Below are positions 12,013 to 22,482 of a stretch of DNA of 64,000 bases, in pieces. The translations under genes were made by a program, and so were the position numbers. The DNA comes from Mauremys mutica (taxonomy: Eukaryota; Chordata; Testudines; Geoemydidae), in NCBI RefSeq assembly GCF_020497125.1, contig NC_059081.1:18695105-18759104 (forward strand). The letters are read 5' to 3'. The notes beneath the pieces were generated by a model that did no database searches, had not been told where the DNA came from, and was given only the letters and a program-made list of their open reading frames with translations. The first letter of the stretch is position 1, and every line of letters starts with the position of its first letter.

Positions 12013-12095
12013 GTCCTGTGGCACCTTTCAGACTAACAGATGTATTGGAGCATAAGCTTTCGTGGTAGAATACCCACTTCATCAGACACATGGTG
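12013..12095 (-). mobile_element. Penelope-like element 3' end fragment
   Basis: Read on the minus strand it holds the conserved 3' core of the family at 14636-15949: 'tctgttagtctgaaaggtgc' preceded by a stem-loop and 'gaaagctt'. A hammerhead-like core 'ctgatga' lies at 12079-12085 (minus strand). It sits exactly where the central CR1 reverse transcriptase is missing, so it may mark a deletion or replacement junction. Confidence 0.6.
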
Positions 12096-12199
12096 TTACA
12101 TTAGTTATCTGGTACAGAGGTTTGATTTAAATGATAGGTTACATACCACAAGTAGTATGTACAATTTCATATTTGAGCTCCTTCAGAATTCTTGAGTGA

Positions 12200-13316
12200 C
12201 TGGTCCTGGTGACTTACCTTTTAATTTATCAATTTGTTCCAAAACCTCCTTTACTGACAGCTCAGTTTGGGACAGTTCCTCAAATATGTCACCTAAAAAG
12301 AATGGCACAGGTGTGGGACTCTCCCTCACATCCTCTACTATGAAGATGATGCGAAGAATTCATGCAACTTCTCTGCAACAGCCTGGTCTTCCTTGAGGAT
12401 TCCTTTAGCAACTTGATTGTCCAGTGAGCCATCTGACTGTTTTGCAGGCTTCCTGCTTCTGATGTACTTAAAAAAATTGTTAGTTTTTGTGTCTTTTGTT
12501 AGTTGCTCTTCAAATTCTTTTTTGGCCTGCCTTTATACTTTACACTTGACTTGCCAGAGTTTATGTTCCTTTCTATTTTCCTCAGTAGGATTTGACTTCC
12601 AATTTTTAAAGGATGCCTTCTTGCCTCTATGTATTCCCTTTTGCTCTGTTTAGCAATCATGACATTTTTGGTCCTTGTACTATTTTTTTATTTGGGATAT
12701 ACATTTAGTTTGAGCCTCTATTATGCTGTTTTAAAATAGTTTGCAGGCATTTCACTTTTAATTTCTGTTTAACTAGTCTCCTTATGTTTGTGTTTTCCCC
12801 CATTTTTTAAGTTAAATGCCACGGTGGTGGGTTTCTTTGGTATCTTCCCCCCCCCACACACAAGGAAGTTAAATTTAATTACAGTATGGTCACTGTTACC
12901 AAGTAGTTCAGCTATAGTCACCTCTTGAACCAGATCCTGTGCTCCACTTAAGACTAAATCAAGAATTGCCTCTTCCTTTGTGGGTTCCATGACTACCTGC
13001 TCCACAAAGCAATCACTAATGGTGTCCAGAATTTTTTTCTCTGCATCCCATCCTGAGGTGTCATGTTCCCAGTCAATATGGGAATAGCTGAAATCCCTAT
13101 TATTGGGTTTTCTGGTTTTGTAGCCTCACTAATCTTCCTGTACGTTTCACAATAACTGTCACAATACTGATCAGGTAGTTGGTAGTGTATTCCTACTGCT
13201 AGACTTTTATTATTCAAGCCTGGAATTTCTATCCATAGGGATTCTATGGTACTGTTTGATTCATTTAAGATTTTTACTGTATTTAAGTCTATACTTTCTT
13301 TCACATATAGTGCCAT
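12200..13316 (-). pseudogene. CR1 ORF2 remnant: endonuclease and linker
   Basis: Minus-strand frames at 13316-12993 and 13005-12769 resemble the APE-type endonuclease of CR1 LINEs, which nicks target DNA to prime reverse transcription. Visible landmarks are 'EEAILDLVLS' and the 'NSDHTVIKF' segment holding the catalytic SDH motif. At 12500-12350 the minus strand encodes the linker-like 'FFKYIRSRKPAKQSDGSLDN'. Several frame changes and stops separate these pieces, so no full product can be made. Upstream (13320-14338) lies the decayed start of the element. Confidence 0.7.
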
Positions 13317-14680
13317 TTCACCAGTGTAACCTTCTCTGTCATTCCTATGTGTTTTGTACCCTGATAATTAACATCCCATTGATTACCATCATTCCACAAA
13401 GTTTCTGTGATGCCTATTATGTCAATATCCTCATTTAATACCAGCACTCAAGTTGACCCACCTTTGTTATTTAGACCTCTTGAATTTGCATAGAAGCACT
13501 TATAAAAATTGTCAATATTTAATTGTCTGCCTTCATGTGATGTGATTGAATGGGACTTTTTTCATTTGACTGGGTTTTCTTCAGCTCCTACCTGTACTTT
13601 TTCAACTTCTATCCTCTCCTCTTTACTAGGATATAGCATATCCCCTTTAAGAAATCCTTCCCTGAGGGAAGTCTCTGTCCGAACCATGTGCTCAAACATG
13701 TGCTTCTCCACACCTATCAGCTTTCTCTTAGCCCTTAATTTAAAAACTCTGCTATGACCTTTTTAATTTTACATGCCACCAATCTGGTTCCATTTTGGTT
13801 TAGGTGTTGCCCATTCTTCCTGCATTGGCTCGCCCTTCCCTAAAAGGTTCCCCAGTTCCTAATAAACCTAAGTCCCGCATCCACACATTGAGGCCCTGCA
13901 GTTCTGTCTGTCTAGCTGGCCCTGTGCTTGGAACTGGAAACATTTCAGAATGATACCATGGGGGTCCTGGACTTTAATGTCTTACCTAGCAACCTAAATT
14001 TAGTCTCCAAGACCTCTGTCGTACCTTTCCATATGTCACTGGTACATACATGCTCCTCTCCAACACTGCACATAAGCCTGTCTAGATGTCTTGAGGTTTG
14101 CAACCTTCACACCCAACGGGGAATTCACCATGTGGTTCTCCTCATCATCACAAATCCAACTCTCTGTATTTCTAATAATCAAATCCCACATTATTATTCT
14201 TTTCTCTTCCTAATAACAGGGGTCCCTCTCCCCAGAAAGGTATTCACAGTGCAAGAGGATACCATGACATCATCTGGAAAGAGGGTCCCAACTATCGAAA
14301 CATTTCCCTCTGCTCCCCTCTGCAGAGCAGTCTAATGTTTCCAATCTCTGCATTGTTTGTTTGTCTGTCCCCTTATTATGCTTATAAGAAGCACACAATC
14401 TTTTTCAGGGGAAAAGGCAATATGCTGCATTTATTGGAAATACAACAATTAGCAATGCTCTCTCTGCTGCTAGTCGATCTTATAGTTACCAATCCAGAGA
14501 CCAGATCAATCTAGTGGCCAGCTAGGTTGATCACAGGTAGGTAGGAGCCGGGTTCTGTCATATGCAATACAATGCTTCGGGGAATTCTTGGCAGGACAAA
14601 CCCAAAGTTTCATGGCAAGGCACCCTGTTTATATAAGCAGCAAAGAATCCTGTGGCACCTTATAGACTAACAGACATTTT

Positions 14681-14723
14681 GCAGCATGAGCTTTCGTGGG
14701 TGAATACCCACTTCTTCGGATGC
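14681..14723 (-). ncRNA. Hammerhead-like motif at the PLE 3' end, degenerate core
   Basis: On the minus strand: 'gcat' then 'ccgaaga', a stem-loop 'gtgggt-attc-accca', 'gaaa', 'gctc' and 'atgc'. The layout equals the motif at 45693-45732, but the conserved U4 of the core is C here ('ccgaaga' instead of 'ctganga'), so self-cleavage is doubtful. Confidence 0.4.
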
Positions 14724-14798
14724 AAGTGGTGGAAATTTCCAGGGGCAGGTATTTATAAGCAAGCAAGAAGCAAGCTACAGATAACGAGGTTAGATCAA

Positions 14799-15797
14799 TC
14801 AGGGAGGATGAGGCCCTGTTCTAGCAGTTGAGGTGTGAAAACCAAGGGAGGAGAAACTGGTTCTGTAATTGGCAAGCCATTCACAGTCTTTGTTTAATCC
14901 TGAGCTGATGGTGTCAAATTTGCAGATGAACTGGAGCTCAGCAGTTTCTCTTTGAAGTCTGGTCCTAAAGTTTTTTTGCTGCAGGATGGCCACCTTAAGA
15001 TCTGCTACTGTGTGGCCAGGGAGGTTGAAGTGTTCTCCTACAGGTTTTTGTATATTGCCATTCCTAATGTCTGATTTGTGTCCATTTATCCTTTTCCTTA
15101 GAGACTGTCCAGTTTGGCCGATGTACATAGCAGAGGGGCATTGCTGGCATATGATGGCATATATTACATTGGTGGACGTGCAGGTGAATGAACCGGTGAT
15201 GGTGTGGCTGATCTGGTTAGGTCCTGTGATGGTGTTGCTGGTGTAGATATGTGGGCAGAGTTGGCATCGAGGTTTGTTGCATGGATTGGTTCCTGAGCTA
15301 GAGTTACTATGGTGCGATGTGCAGTTGCTGGTGAGAATATGCTTCAGGTTGGCAGGTTGTCTGTGGGCAAGGACTGGCCTGCCACCCAAGGCCTGTGAAA
15401 GTGTGGGATCATTGTCCAGGATGGGTTGTAGATCCCTGATGATGCGTTGGAGGGGTTTTAGCTGGGGACTGTATGTGATGGCCAGTGGAGTCCTGTTGGT
15501 TTCTTTCTTGGGTTTGTCTTGCAGTAGGAGGCTTCTGGGTACACGTCTGGCTCTGCTGATCTGTTTCCTTATTTCTTCGTGTGGGTACTGTAGTCTGGAG
15601 AATGCTTGGTGGAGATTTTCTAGGTGTTGGTCTCTGTCTGCGGGGTTAGAGCAGATATGGTTGTACCTCAGTGCTTGGCTGTAGACAATGGATCTTGTGG
15701 TGTGTCCGGGATGGAAGCTGGAGGCATGAAGGTAGGCATAGCGGTCAGTAGGTTTTCGGTATAGGGTGGTGTTAATGTGACCATCACTTATTTGCAC
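14799..15797 (-). CDS. Penelope-like element protein, C-terminal part with GIY-YIG endonuclease
   Basis: The frame is 332 codons and ends in TGA. The given first codon is GTG, and the frame stays open upstream to about 15925, ending in the element's terminal sequence, so this is a truncated C-terminus rather than a true gene start. Residues 12-33 ('TLYRKPTDRYAYLHASSFHP') match the conserved stretch after the PLE reverse transcriptase core. Three cysteines at 173, 178 and 181 (CX4CX2C) fit the zinc linker before the nuclease. The GIY-YIG domain follows: 'VIYAI' at 211-215, 'YIGQTGQSLRKR' at 225-236, His240 and Glu255. In PLEs this domain cuts target DNA during insertion. The RT catalytic motifs are missing, so it could not act alone. 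There is no frameshift or internal stop. Confidence 0.85.
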   Translation of the reverse strand: MQISDGHINTTLYRKPTDRYAYLHASSFHPGHTTRSIVYSQALRYNHICSNPADRDQHLENLHQAFSRLQYPHEEIRKQISRARRVPRSLLLQDKPKKETNRTPLAITYSPQLKPLQRIIRDLQPILDNDPTLSQALGGRPVLAHRQPANLKHILTSNCTSHHSNSSSGTNPCNKPRCQLCPHIYTSNTITGPNQISHTITGSFTCTSTNVIYAIICQQCPSAMYIGQTGQSLRKRINGHKSDIRNGNIQKPVGEHFNLPGHTVADLKVAILQQKNFRTRLQRETAELQFICKFDTISSGLNKDCEWLANYRTSFSSLGFHTSTARTGPHPP

Positions 15798-16320
15798 CGT
15801 GGTGTCTAGGAAGTGGACCTCCCGTGTAGATTGGTCCAGGCTGAGGTTGATGGAGGGGTGGAAGCTGTTGAAATCGTGGTGGAAGGAGACTCTGGAAAAA
15901 TTCTTTGCTGCTTCTACAGAAACAGACTAACACGGCTACCCCTCTGATACCTGTTTATATAGTGATTTTCCTTCATTGGGACCAATGAGTTTTGCATGTC
16001 ATACTGTAATCAGTTGTCATTTGAGTGCTTGTTTTCTGAAATTGTTCTTCTCATCCCTTTATCTTGTTCTTTCATCAAGTCTCTCAGGGAGTTATCCCAT
16101 GCTGGTTTTGATCAGTTATCTTGTCCCCATTGATAGGTGCCTGTCTCATATTTAGAGTCATCAATCTGCCCTCCTCTGACACTTCAATAGAGACGTGTTG
16201 CAATCTCCTGGTGCCCTTACGTCTTTCCTCGGTTCCTCCCTAGAACATCTGGTCTGGTGATGGTCTTCACACTTATCTTCTAACACACATACATTCCTTT
16301 TTCACACACAAAACAGTATT

Positions 16321-18110
16321 GATTTACACAAAGCATTTGAACGGGAACATCAAATTGCAATGCAAGAGAAAACAATCATTGCATTCTTTTACGTATTTTA
16401 AAATGCCAAACCTACAACAAAGTGGTGACCCTAAAAGGTCTGTTACTGCCTTGAAATCAACTCAGACACAGATTCTGACTGATGCATCTTTACCAATGGC
16501 CCATTAGGCCATTCCTTTCTGCTTTCAGAAAGGGTGGCTGGCAGGATATGATCAAATCATACATCAATACATTTAATGCATGCTACATTATTATTCTTTA
16601 TCCTTCATTCTAAATTATACAAATACAAAGATAAAATCATACTACTACACCCTCCTATGCTCATGAAAGTACACCGTGGGCTGAGGCCAGAACAAATTAA
16701 GAAGGATTTAATTTCATCATCCATTCTGGTGTCGCATACCCTCTGTACATGAGCAAATAACTCAGTTGCTCAAGCCAATTTTAATTCATGAGGTTTTGTT
16801 GGAGGATCTTTTGACAATTCTTTTCCCACCTGCACCTGTTTAATTGCTTCTAATAACACTGTATCCTGCTTCTGTAATTCTTGCCATCTGTATCATGCTG
16901 ACTGCTGACACAGGTACAGCTCCTGTAGTATTAACTGCAGAAACAGAGACATGCAGAATTTTGTGTGTCAAGATCCATTTCTCAACCCCTTTGAACATCC
17001 TGTTGTGCAAGAGAGTCAGCAACAGAATGTTCAAAATGAAATGGAACTGTTTTTTGCTATGGAGTTTAACCTTCAGAACAAAGAGAGGGGAGAAGCAAGG
17101 GACGCAATATAGGAAAGAATTGATGCATGAGCCAGGGAAGATCATCAGAGCATACAAAGTTGTGAAAGTGCCAGAAGGGAATGAATTCTGTAAGAGCGCT
17201 GCAGACCCACACAGCACCAGAGAGAAAAAGCAATTGTAGATTAGAAGTAGCGAAGTGTTCCAGTGTGCACGCCACAGCAGCGAGTTCAGCATACTGGGCT
17301 GAATGAGGTGTACAAGAAAAAGCGGGGAGTATGATGGAAAAAGGATGTAGAAGCTAAAACCAGTGAATGCTTTCCTGTCTTTATAAAAACTGGATGTCCT
17401 AGTTCAGGGCAACAGCTCTTGTGTTTCCCCTTTGTGGTCAGCAAGGGCACCCATTTTTAGATTCCTAGCTCATGTGTAACCTCTCTTGGGGAGACTCGAG
17501 TCTCTCTTCCTCTCCTGACTAGAGTCTTTTTTCCAGGCTGCATAGTTCCCTGTCTACACTATGTTGTTCCTTGGAAGCTAAACTTTCTAGACAAGCCAGC
17601 ATCTGCGCTTTGGTTTCTCCTAAGAGGTTATGACCAAGTAAATGTCCACAGTTATACATTACCACACAGAACTTTATAAGCAAGCAGATTTAGTCTTAAA
17701 GTGATAACATTACAGAGAAAACATATTAAAACAATAAAAGAATGAACATGCATGCTAAAGAGTACCAGAAGTCACCCCCAACTCCACTCTTGGGCTCTGG
17801 CTGGTGTCAGTCCTTCCAACTCTTCCCAGAAAGAATTTGGGCCTTATCCAGCAAATGGACAGAACCTTCTGTACCAGAGGGTCCCTAATCATTTGGAAAA
17901 TGAGATTCGTGATCCACTTACGGTATAAACTGCAGGCAGTATAGAGGTTTTTGACTTTGAGTGTCACAAAGTCTGGGTGCATAGCATATCCTGACATATT
18001 TGCAGCTGGCTACCTTAAGGGAAAATAGGTAACAAAGAAAGAAAGGCCTTGAAATATTGTAAGAATAAATGAAGTGCTAGGTTAAATAAGGAAGAGGGAA
18101 TGTCGGCCAA
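16321..18110. other. Unassigned region, possibly degraded retroelement interior
   Basis: Minus-strand sequence at about 16700-16880 and 17000-17290 reads as fairly protein-like short frames (150 codons at 16840-17292) but crosses stops and frame changes. The plus strand of the same interval also has a 131-codon frame. No family motif was recognised. Its position just upstream (in minus-strand sense) of the probable LTR would fit a decayed retroelement interior, which is inference only. Confidence 0.25.
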
Positions 18111-18119
18111 CAAATAGAA

Positions 18120-18515
18120 AATGCTTGACCATGTTCTAATAAGGTATGTTATTGATCAGGAGACCACTTTATTTGCATTGGGAACAATTGATGAAAGTGA
18201 CCATTGGAAATTGTTTGAATTGGAGACCGAGGGAAGAGATAAGGAGCAGAAATGCATGCAATGCAAGGGCTTAATGAGACATGCATGGCATTAAGTAATC
18301 AAGCTAGTTAAATGAAGGAGCTGATAAGGGAATTAAAGTGTAATTTAGAGACAGAAACGCAGCAAAATAAGGAACTAAAACAACAACTGGATGGCCTGAG
18401 TAGTCTTAACACCTCTATGTCTTGTAGGTTGCAGGAGGCAAGAGGGAATATTGGGGAATGTCAAGCACAATATTCTCAGGAGACCAGTAAGATTAAGTTG
18501 GCAGAGAAAGAGTAA
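18120..18515 (+). pseudogene. Coiled-coil-like coding remnant, family unknown
   Basis: A 67-codon frame at 18312-18515 is rich in E, K, Q and L with heptad-like spacing ('KELKQQLDGLSSLNTSMSCR'). The sequence just upstream stays protein-like in a neighbouring frame ('DHWKLFELETEGRDKEQK') after one apparent frameshift, with an in-frame stop just before the ATG. This suggests a decayed exon or retroelement protein. I do not recognise the family. Confidence 0.3.
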
Positions 18516-18520
18516 GGACT

Positions 18521-19686
18521 TGGGGAGTGCATACCAAGTAGAACAGGTTGTAATAATGCATTAAATACATGGCTGTAATAATTCATTAAAATGAGACAAA
18601 TCTTATTAGCTTATGGGAGAAGAACATGGAGGACATAGTGCATCCTGAAACTAATGGAAAAGTGAACAGTGAAACAAAAATTTAGAGAACCAGGAAGAAA
18701 ACTCAAGTAGAGGACTTTCAAGAAAGGTGTTTTGGGCATACTATTTGTGTCCCGTTCAGGACTAGAGATATCTCAGTAGATTGCAAGTCCATGCATATTT
18801 GCAGATACTCTTGGGAGACTTTTGAAATTGTGCTGGGATATATGGAACCTGTATATCGAAAGATACTGATATGGATATACTTTGTATAGTAAATGGATAC
18901 CTTTTTTGGGAAAAGATCATTTTTATTACAACGGTTTCTTTTTTTTAAAGACAGCAACAAATTATCTCCTTAATTCTAAAAATAATGTAGTCATCCAGTT
19001 CCATGCATAAGAAGGATAAGTAACCACAGTATCTTATTACTGTCACACTTGTTTCCTTGGCCCTGACTACGTCTTGTTTAAAATGAGATTGCAGACTCTT
19101 TGGGTTAAGAACTATGTCTATTTACTCTGAAGTGCACAGTGCACATTTAGTCACTAGATAAGTAAATAATAAAAGAATTTTCTGTGACCAGAATAAGCCA
19201 AACATATAAAATGGAATGAGATTCAGTAAGGTATAAGTAATGCTAACATAACTGGGGACTCTTGTGGCTATGTAATACCCATTTTAAGATCTAAAGCTGG
19301 CGCAATCCCTCTCTGAACATCTCTCTCAACCTCATGGGTATTCTGAATTCACAGTGTTTACTATACTTTACTGAGTACAATTTGTAGATTTAATTGTTCT
19401 TTTGGTACAGTTTCTTGTAACTCTAATATGAGTAAATCACAGATCACAGTTGAATACAAAGCAAGAAAGTCTTCTCAGCTTTGCAATCTGAAAACTTCTG
19501 AACACAAGACTGTTTCCTTAGTAGGAAAAGGTGTCTTATAAGCTGTAGAAAGGCAACCAAGTGGTGTAAGAAAACAAGTTTTATTACTTTAAAAAAAAAT
19601 TTAAATGAACTACACGCTACTTCTTCCCTATACTGAAAAGTATATAACATCCATAGAACTCTTCATCTTGCATCCTTGAAAATAAC
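18521..19686. other. Background; L2-like tail fragment at 19091-19175
   Basis: The segment at 19091-19175 ('gcagactctttgggttaag' followed by an 'aagtaaataataaa' tail) fits the same L2-like 3' tail as 5989-6095. Otherwise no gene is seen. Confidence 0.35.
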
Positions 19687-20679
19687 TGTGACGGGGTCCC
19701 TGGGGTACAGCCTGGTCTGTGGGACCCCTGAGACCTCCAAACCCACCAGCCTGGGCCATCCCTCACACTGTGATGCTACAAGCCTCTGATCCGCACTGCA
19801 CTTAGACAGCCATCCATGGGCAGGGACATAAATGATCTCCTAGCCACTCATGAACTCCCTTAGATAGTGCAAACTCACTAATTAGCTTGCCACTTCTTCA
19901 TGGGAAAGTGGACATACCCCAGCGTTTGTAATCTGAGCTGAGATTCCCAAGCACTTCAATCAAAACATACTGTTTTAGGTAAAATATAAAACAGATTTAT
20001 TAACAAGAGAGAGAGAGATTTTTAAATGATTATAAGCAGCAGGCATAGAGATCAAAGTTTGTTACCTAAGAGACTGCAGAATTATTTGTATTTAACTTCT
20101 AACTTAGACTGAGTAAAATTTGAATCAAATAGTCCCTCACCCTAACAGATGGTACAGTCAGCTTACAGTTCCTCAGTACACAGATGGACCCCCTTCTAGC
20201 CTGGGACCAATCTCCCTAGTTCAAAGTCTTTGTCTTCCAGATGATCTTCCAGGTGTTTGTTGAGATGGAGGGAGGGGAGAGGCCAAGTGATAATGTCACT
20301 GTCCCTCTTTTATACTGTCTTCCAGCTGCTAGAAAGATCCTTGCTGTGATGTGCACTGCATATGTGCCTTCCCTGAGAAGTCTCTGGAATAGTTGATTCT
20401 TCTTGATGGACTATTAACACTGTCTGGCCCTCCTTTGTTGCAACTGAAAGGCTGGCTCTGGGCCTTTCCCAACCTCACAACATATTTCAGTAGCATATAT
20501 AGCAATACTTCATAACTTCACATACAGTGATAGCACATACAAACTAACAGCATATTAAAATTCAAGAAATCAAGAATTTTTGAATGATACCTCACAAGGC
20601 ATACTTTCTACAAAACATAATCCTATGACAGTGATGAATATGGGGGTTCCAGGGTGCTACTTTGAGGTACAGTGTCACA
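19687..20679 (-). mobile_element. Solo-LTR-like element, minus strand
   Basis: The element begins 'tgtgacggggtcc' and ends 'gtacagtgtcaca', with terminal TG...CA and a 6-bp inverted repeat (TGTGAC/GTCACA). On the minus strand there is a TATA box, 'tataaaag' (20307-20314), and an AATAAA signal (19996-20001) about 310 bases downstream, in the order expected within an LTR. The flanks 'aataac' (19681-19686) and 'aacacc' (20680-20685) match at 4 of 6, a possible decayed duplication. No internal retroviral genes adjoin it, so it is best read as a solo LTR of an old endogenous retroelement. Confidence 0.65.
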
Positions 20680-20685
20680 AACACC

Positions 20686-21439
20686 CACTATGTAATGGCT
20701 TACTTTATCAGTATTGAGGAAGTCTAGTAAATTGACCCAGCTGTGACTCTGCAGTGATAGAACAGTGAGTGCTGAAAGACCGTAACTTTTTTATCAAAAG
20801 AAAATCTCCGTGCATCACTTGTTCCCTCTAAATAATACTGCATCTAAATTTACCTTGCATCTGTTATAGCGAGTTTTGTAATAATGGCACTTCTCTGGTG
20901 TGGAGCTGGACCCACTTACAGTAGGGTACTACTTCTGTTCTGGAAATATATTTAATGGAGGACACTTGTTATTCTACAGGACTACAAAGAACAGTTCAAG
21001 CATTGAAGTGCACAAACTCTTGTGAGAGGTTGAAAAACCCAGTCTAAAGAACCGAGAAAAATGACTGAAGTGGGAAAAATTATTAACACTGCTGATAATG
21101 TGTACGTGAATTCCTCCTTCTTTTTTCCAGCTCAACAAATAAAAACTTGGACAAAATAACCACACGTGAAAATTAACACTTAGCATCTCCATGTTCTGTA
21201 TCATGTAATGGGAACCAGATATAGGACACCTCCAGGTCGTTAGTTCAAATATGACCCAGGACAATACTAATTGAAAAGCATTACCTTCTGAAGACTGTTC
21301 TGTGTGTTTTGAACCAGTTTCTACTGAACAATGTTCACAAAAATAACCACCATATTTGGCATTTTTGTTGCCAGTCTGCAAAGAAGTAAGAGACCAAATG
21401 TACGGGAAACTAAATCATTCTCCTAATCATAGATGTCAT
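20686..21439. other. Background sequence, no feature recognised
   Basis: The 135-codon minus-strand frame at 20974-21381 shows no domain or motif and is treated as chance. No repeat recognised. Confidence 0.35.
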
Positions 21440-22482
21440 CCATGCTCAAGTGGGAGGTGGACAGTCACTATGGGTAGTGATCAACGGCTCCATGTCTAGT
21501 TGGCAGCTGGTTTCAAGCAATGTGCCCCAAGGGTCGATCCTGGGGCCGGTTTTGTTCAATATCTTCATTAATGATCTGGAGGATGGCATGGACTGCACTC
21601 TCAGCAAGTTTGCAGATGACACTAAACTGGGAGGAGTGGTAGATATGCTGGAGGGTAGGGATAGGATACAGAGGGACCTAGACAAATTAGAGGACTGGGC
21701 CAAAAGAAACCTGATGAGGTTCAGTAAGGACAAGAGCAGAGTCCTGCACTTAGGATGGAAGAATCCCATTCACAATTACAGACTAGGGACCAAATGGCTA
21801 GGACTCAGTTCTGCAGAAAAGGACCTAGGGGTTACAGTGGATGAGAAGCTGGATATGAGTCAACAGTGTGCCCTTGTTGCCAAGAAGGCGAACAGCATTT
21901 TGGGCTGTATAAGTAGGGGTATTGCCAGCAGATCGAGGGACTGATCATTCCCCTCTATTCGACATTGGTGAGTACTGTGTCCAGTTTTGGTCCCCACACT
22001 ACAAGAAGGATGTGGAAAAATTGGAAAGAGTCCAGCGGAGGGCAACAAAAATGATTAGGGGGCTGGAGCACATGACCTACGAGGAGAGGCTGAGGGAATT
22101 TGAATTGTTTAGTCTGCAGAAGAGAAGAATGAGGAGGGATTTGATAGCTGCTTTCAACTACCTGAAAGGGGGTTCCAAAGAGGATGGATCTATACTGTTC
22201 TCAGTGGTACCTGATGACAGAACAAGGAGTAATGGTGTCAAGTTGCAGTGAGGGAGGTTTAGGTTGGATATTAGGAAAAAAAATTTCACTAGGAGGGTGG
22301 TGAAGCACTGGAATGGGTTACCTAGGGAGGTGGTGGAATCTCCTTCCTTAGAGGTTTTTAAGGTCAGGCTTGACAAAGCCCTGGCTGGGATGATTTAGTT
22401 GGGAATTGGTCCTGCTTTGAGCAAGGGGTTGGACTAGATGACCTCCTGAGGTCCCTTCCAACACTGATATTCTGTGATTCTA
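21440..22482 (+). mobile_element. CR1 LINE, plus strand, 5' truncated
   Basis: It covers the C-terminal half of reverse transcriptase and the 3' UTR and ends with 'attctgtgattctaa', the CR1 terminal microsatellite type. The 3' UTR has the CR1 words 'ggactagatgacctcctga' and 'ggtcccttccaac'. This 3' end differs from the 'actgggtcagacc' type at 10703, 40027, 41894 and 59690, so it belongs to another CR1 subfamily. One frameshift near 21930 and a stop at about 22250 break the frame. Confidence 0.85.
21450..22375 (+). pseudogene. CR1 reverse transcriptase C-terminal remnant
   Basis: The first frame (21450-21944) contains '[19 protein letters not shown]' (about residues 25-43) and '[10 protein letters not shown]' with the catalytic FADD box at residues 54-57. 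Both are diagnostic of LINE reverse transcriptase, which copies element RNA at the nicked target. After a frameshift, a second frame (21922-22251) continues with '[20 protein letters not shown]', typical of the CR1 C-terminus. A stop near 22250 ends it before the last conserved segment. Endonuclease and early RT are absent. The copy is inactive but only moderately decayed. Confidence 0.85.

Larger units (their letters stand above)
10703..14338 (-). mobile_element. CR1 LINE, minus strand, broken into pieces
   Basis: The 3' end (10703-10900) carries the CR1 tail words 'actgggtcagacc' and 'ctagcccagtatcctg'. The adjoining C-terminal reverse transcriptase region is at 11750-12010. The 5' half of ORF2 (endonuclease, linker and start of RT) is at 12100-14338. 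Between the last two pieces the central RT is missing and a Penelope-like fragment (12013-12095) sits at the gap. About 850 bp of foreign GC-rich sequence interrupts the 3' part at about 10900-11748. Frames are shifted and stopped, so the copy is dead. It extends further 5' than any other CR1 in the window. Confidence 0.75.
14624..15961 (-). mobile_element. 5'-truncated Penelope-like element (14636-15949) with 12-bp TSD
   Basis: The element lies on the minus strand between two copies of 'cctgtttatata' (14624-14635 and 15950-15961). Its minus-strand 5' end has 'tatcagaggggtagccgtg' followed by 'agcagcaaagaat'; its 3' end carries the inverted 'attctttgctgct'. In between is an open reading frame with the C-terminal part of a PLE protein. 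The catalytic reverse transcriptase motifs are absent, so the copy is 5' truncated. PLEs are retroelements distinct from LINEs and LTR elements and use a GIY-YIG nuclease. This is one of the best-preserved elements in the window. Confidence 0.85.
14340..16320 (-). mobile_element. Probable retroviral-type LTR, minus strand, split by PLE
   Basis: With the PLE removed, the minus strand reads as an LTR promoter region. A TATA box, 'tatataaa', falls in the 12-bp sequence now duplicated around the PLE. An AATAAA signal (plus-strand 14430-14435) lies about 200 bases downstream. A U3-like region occupies 15962-16320 and begins near the repeated 'tgtgtg' at about 16300. Ends and duplication are not resolved, and no partner LTR was identified, so the class and limits are tentative. 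Confidence 0.4.

Noticed and set aside
15274..15684. 136-codon plus-strand frame
   Set aside because: It is the antisense shadow of the real PLE frame on the minus strand.
14340..20679. The two LTR-like elements as a pair flanking one provirus
   Set aside because: They share no obvious sequence similarity by eye, so they are not two LTRs of the same insertion.
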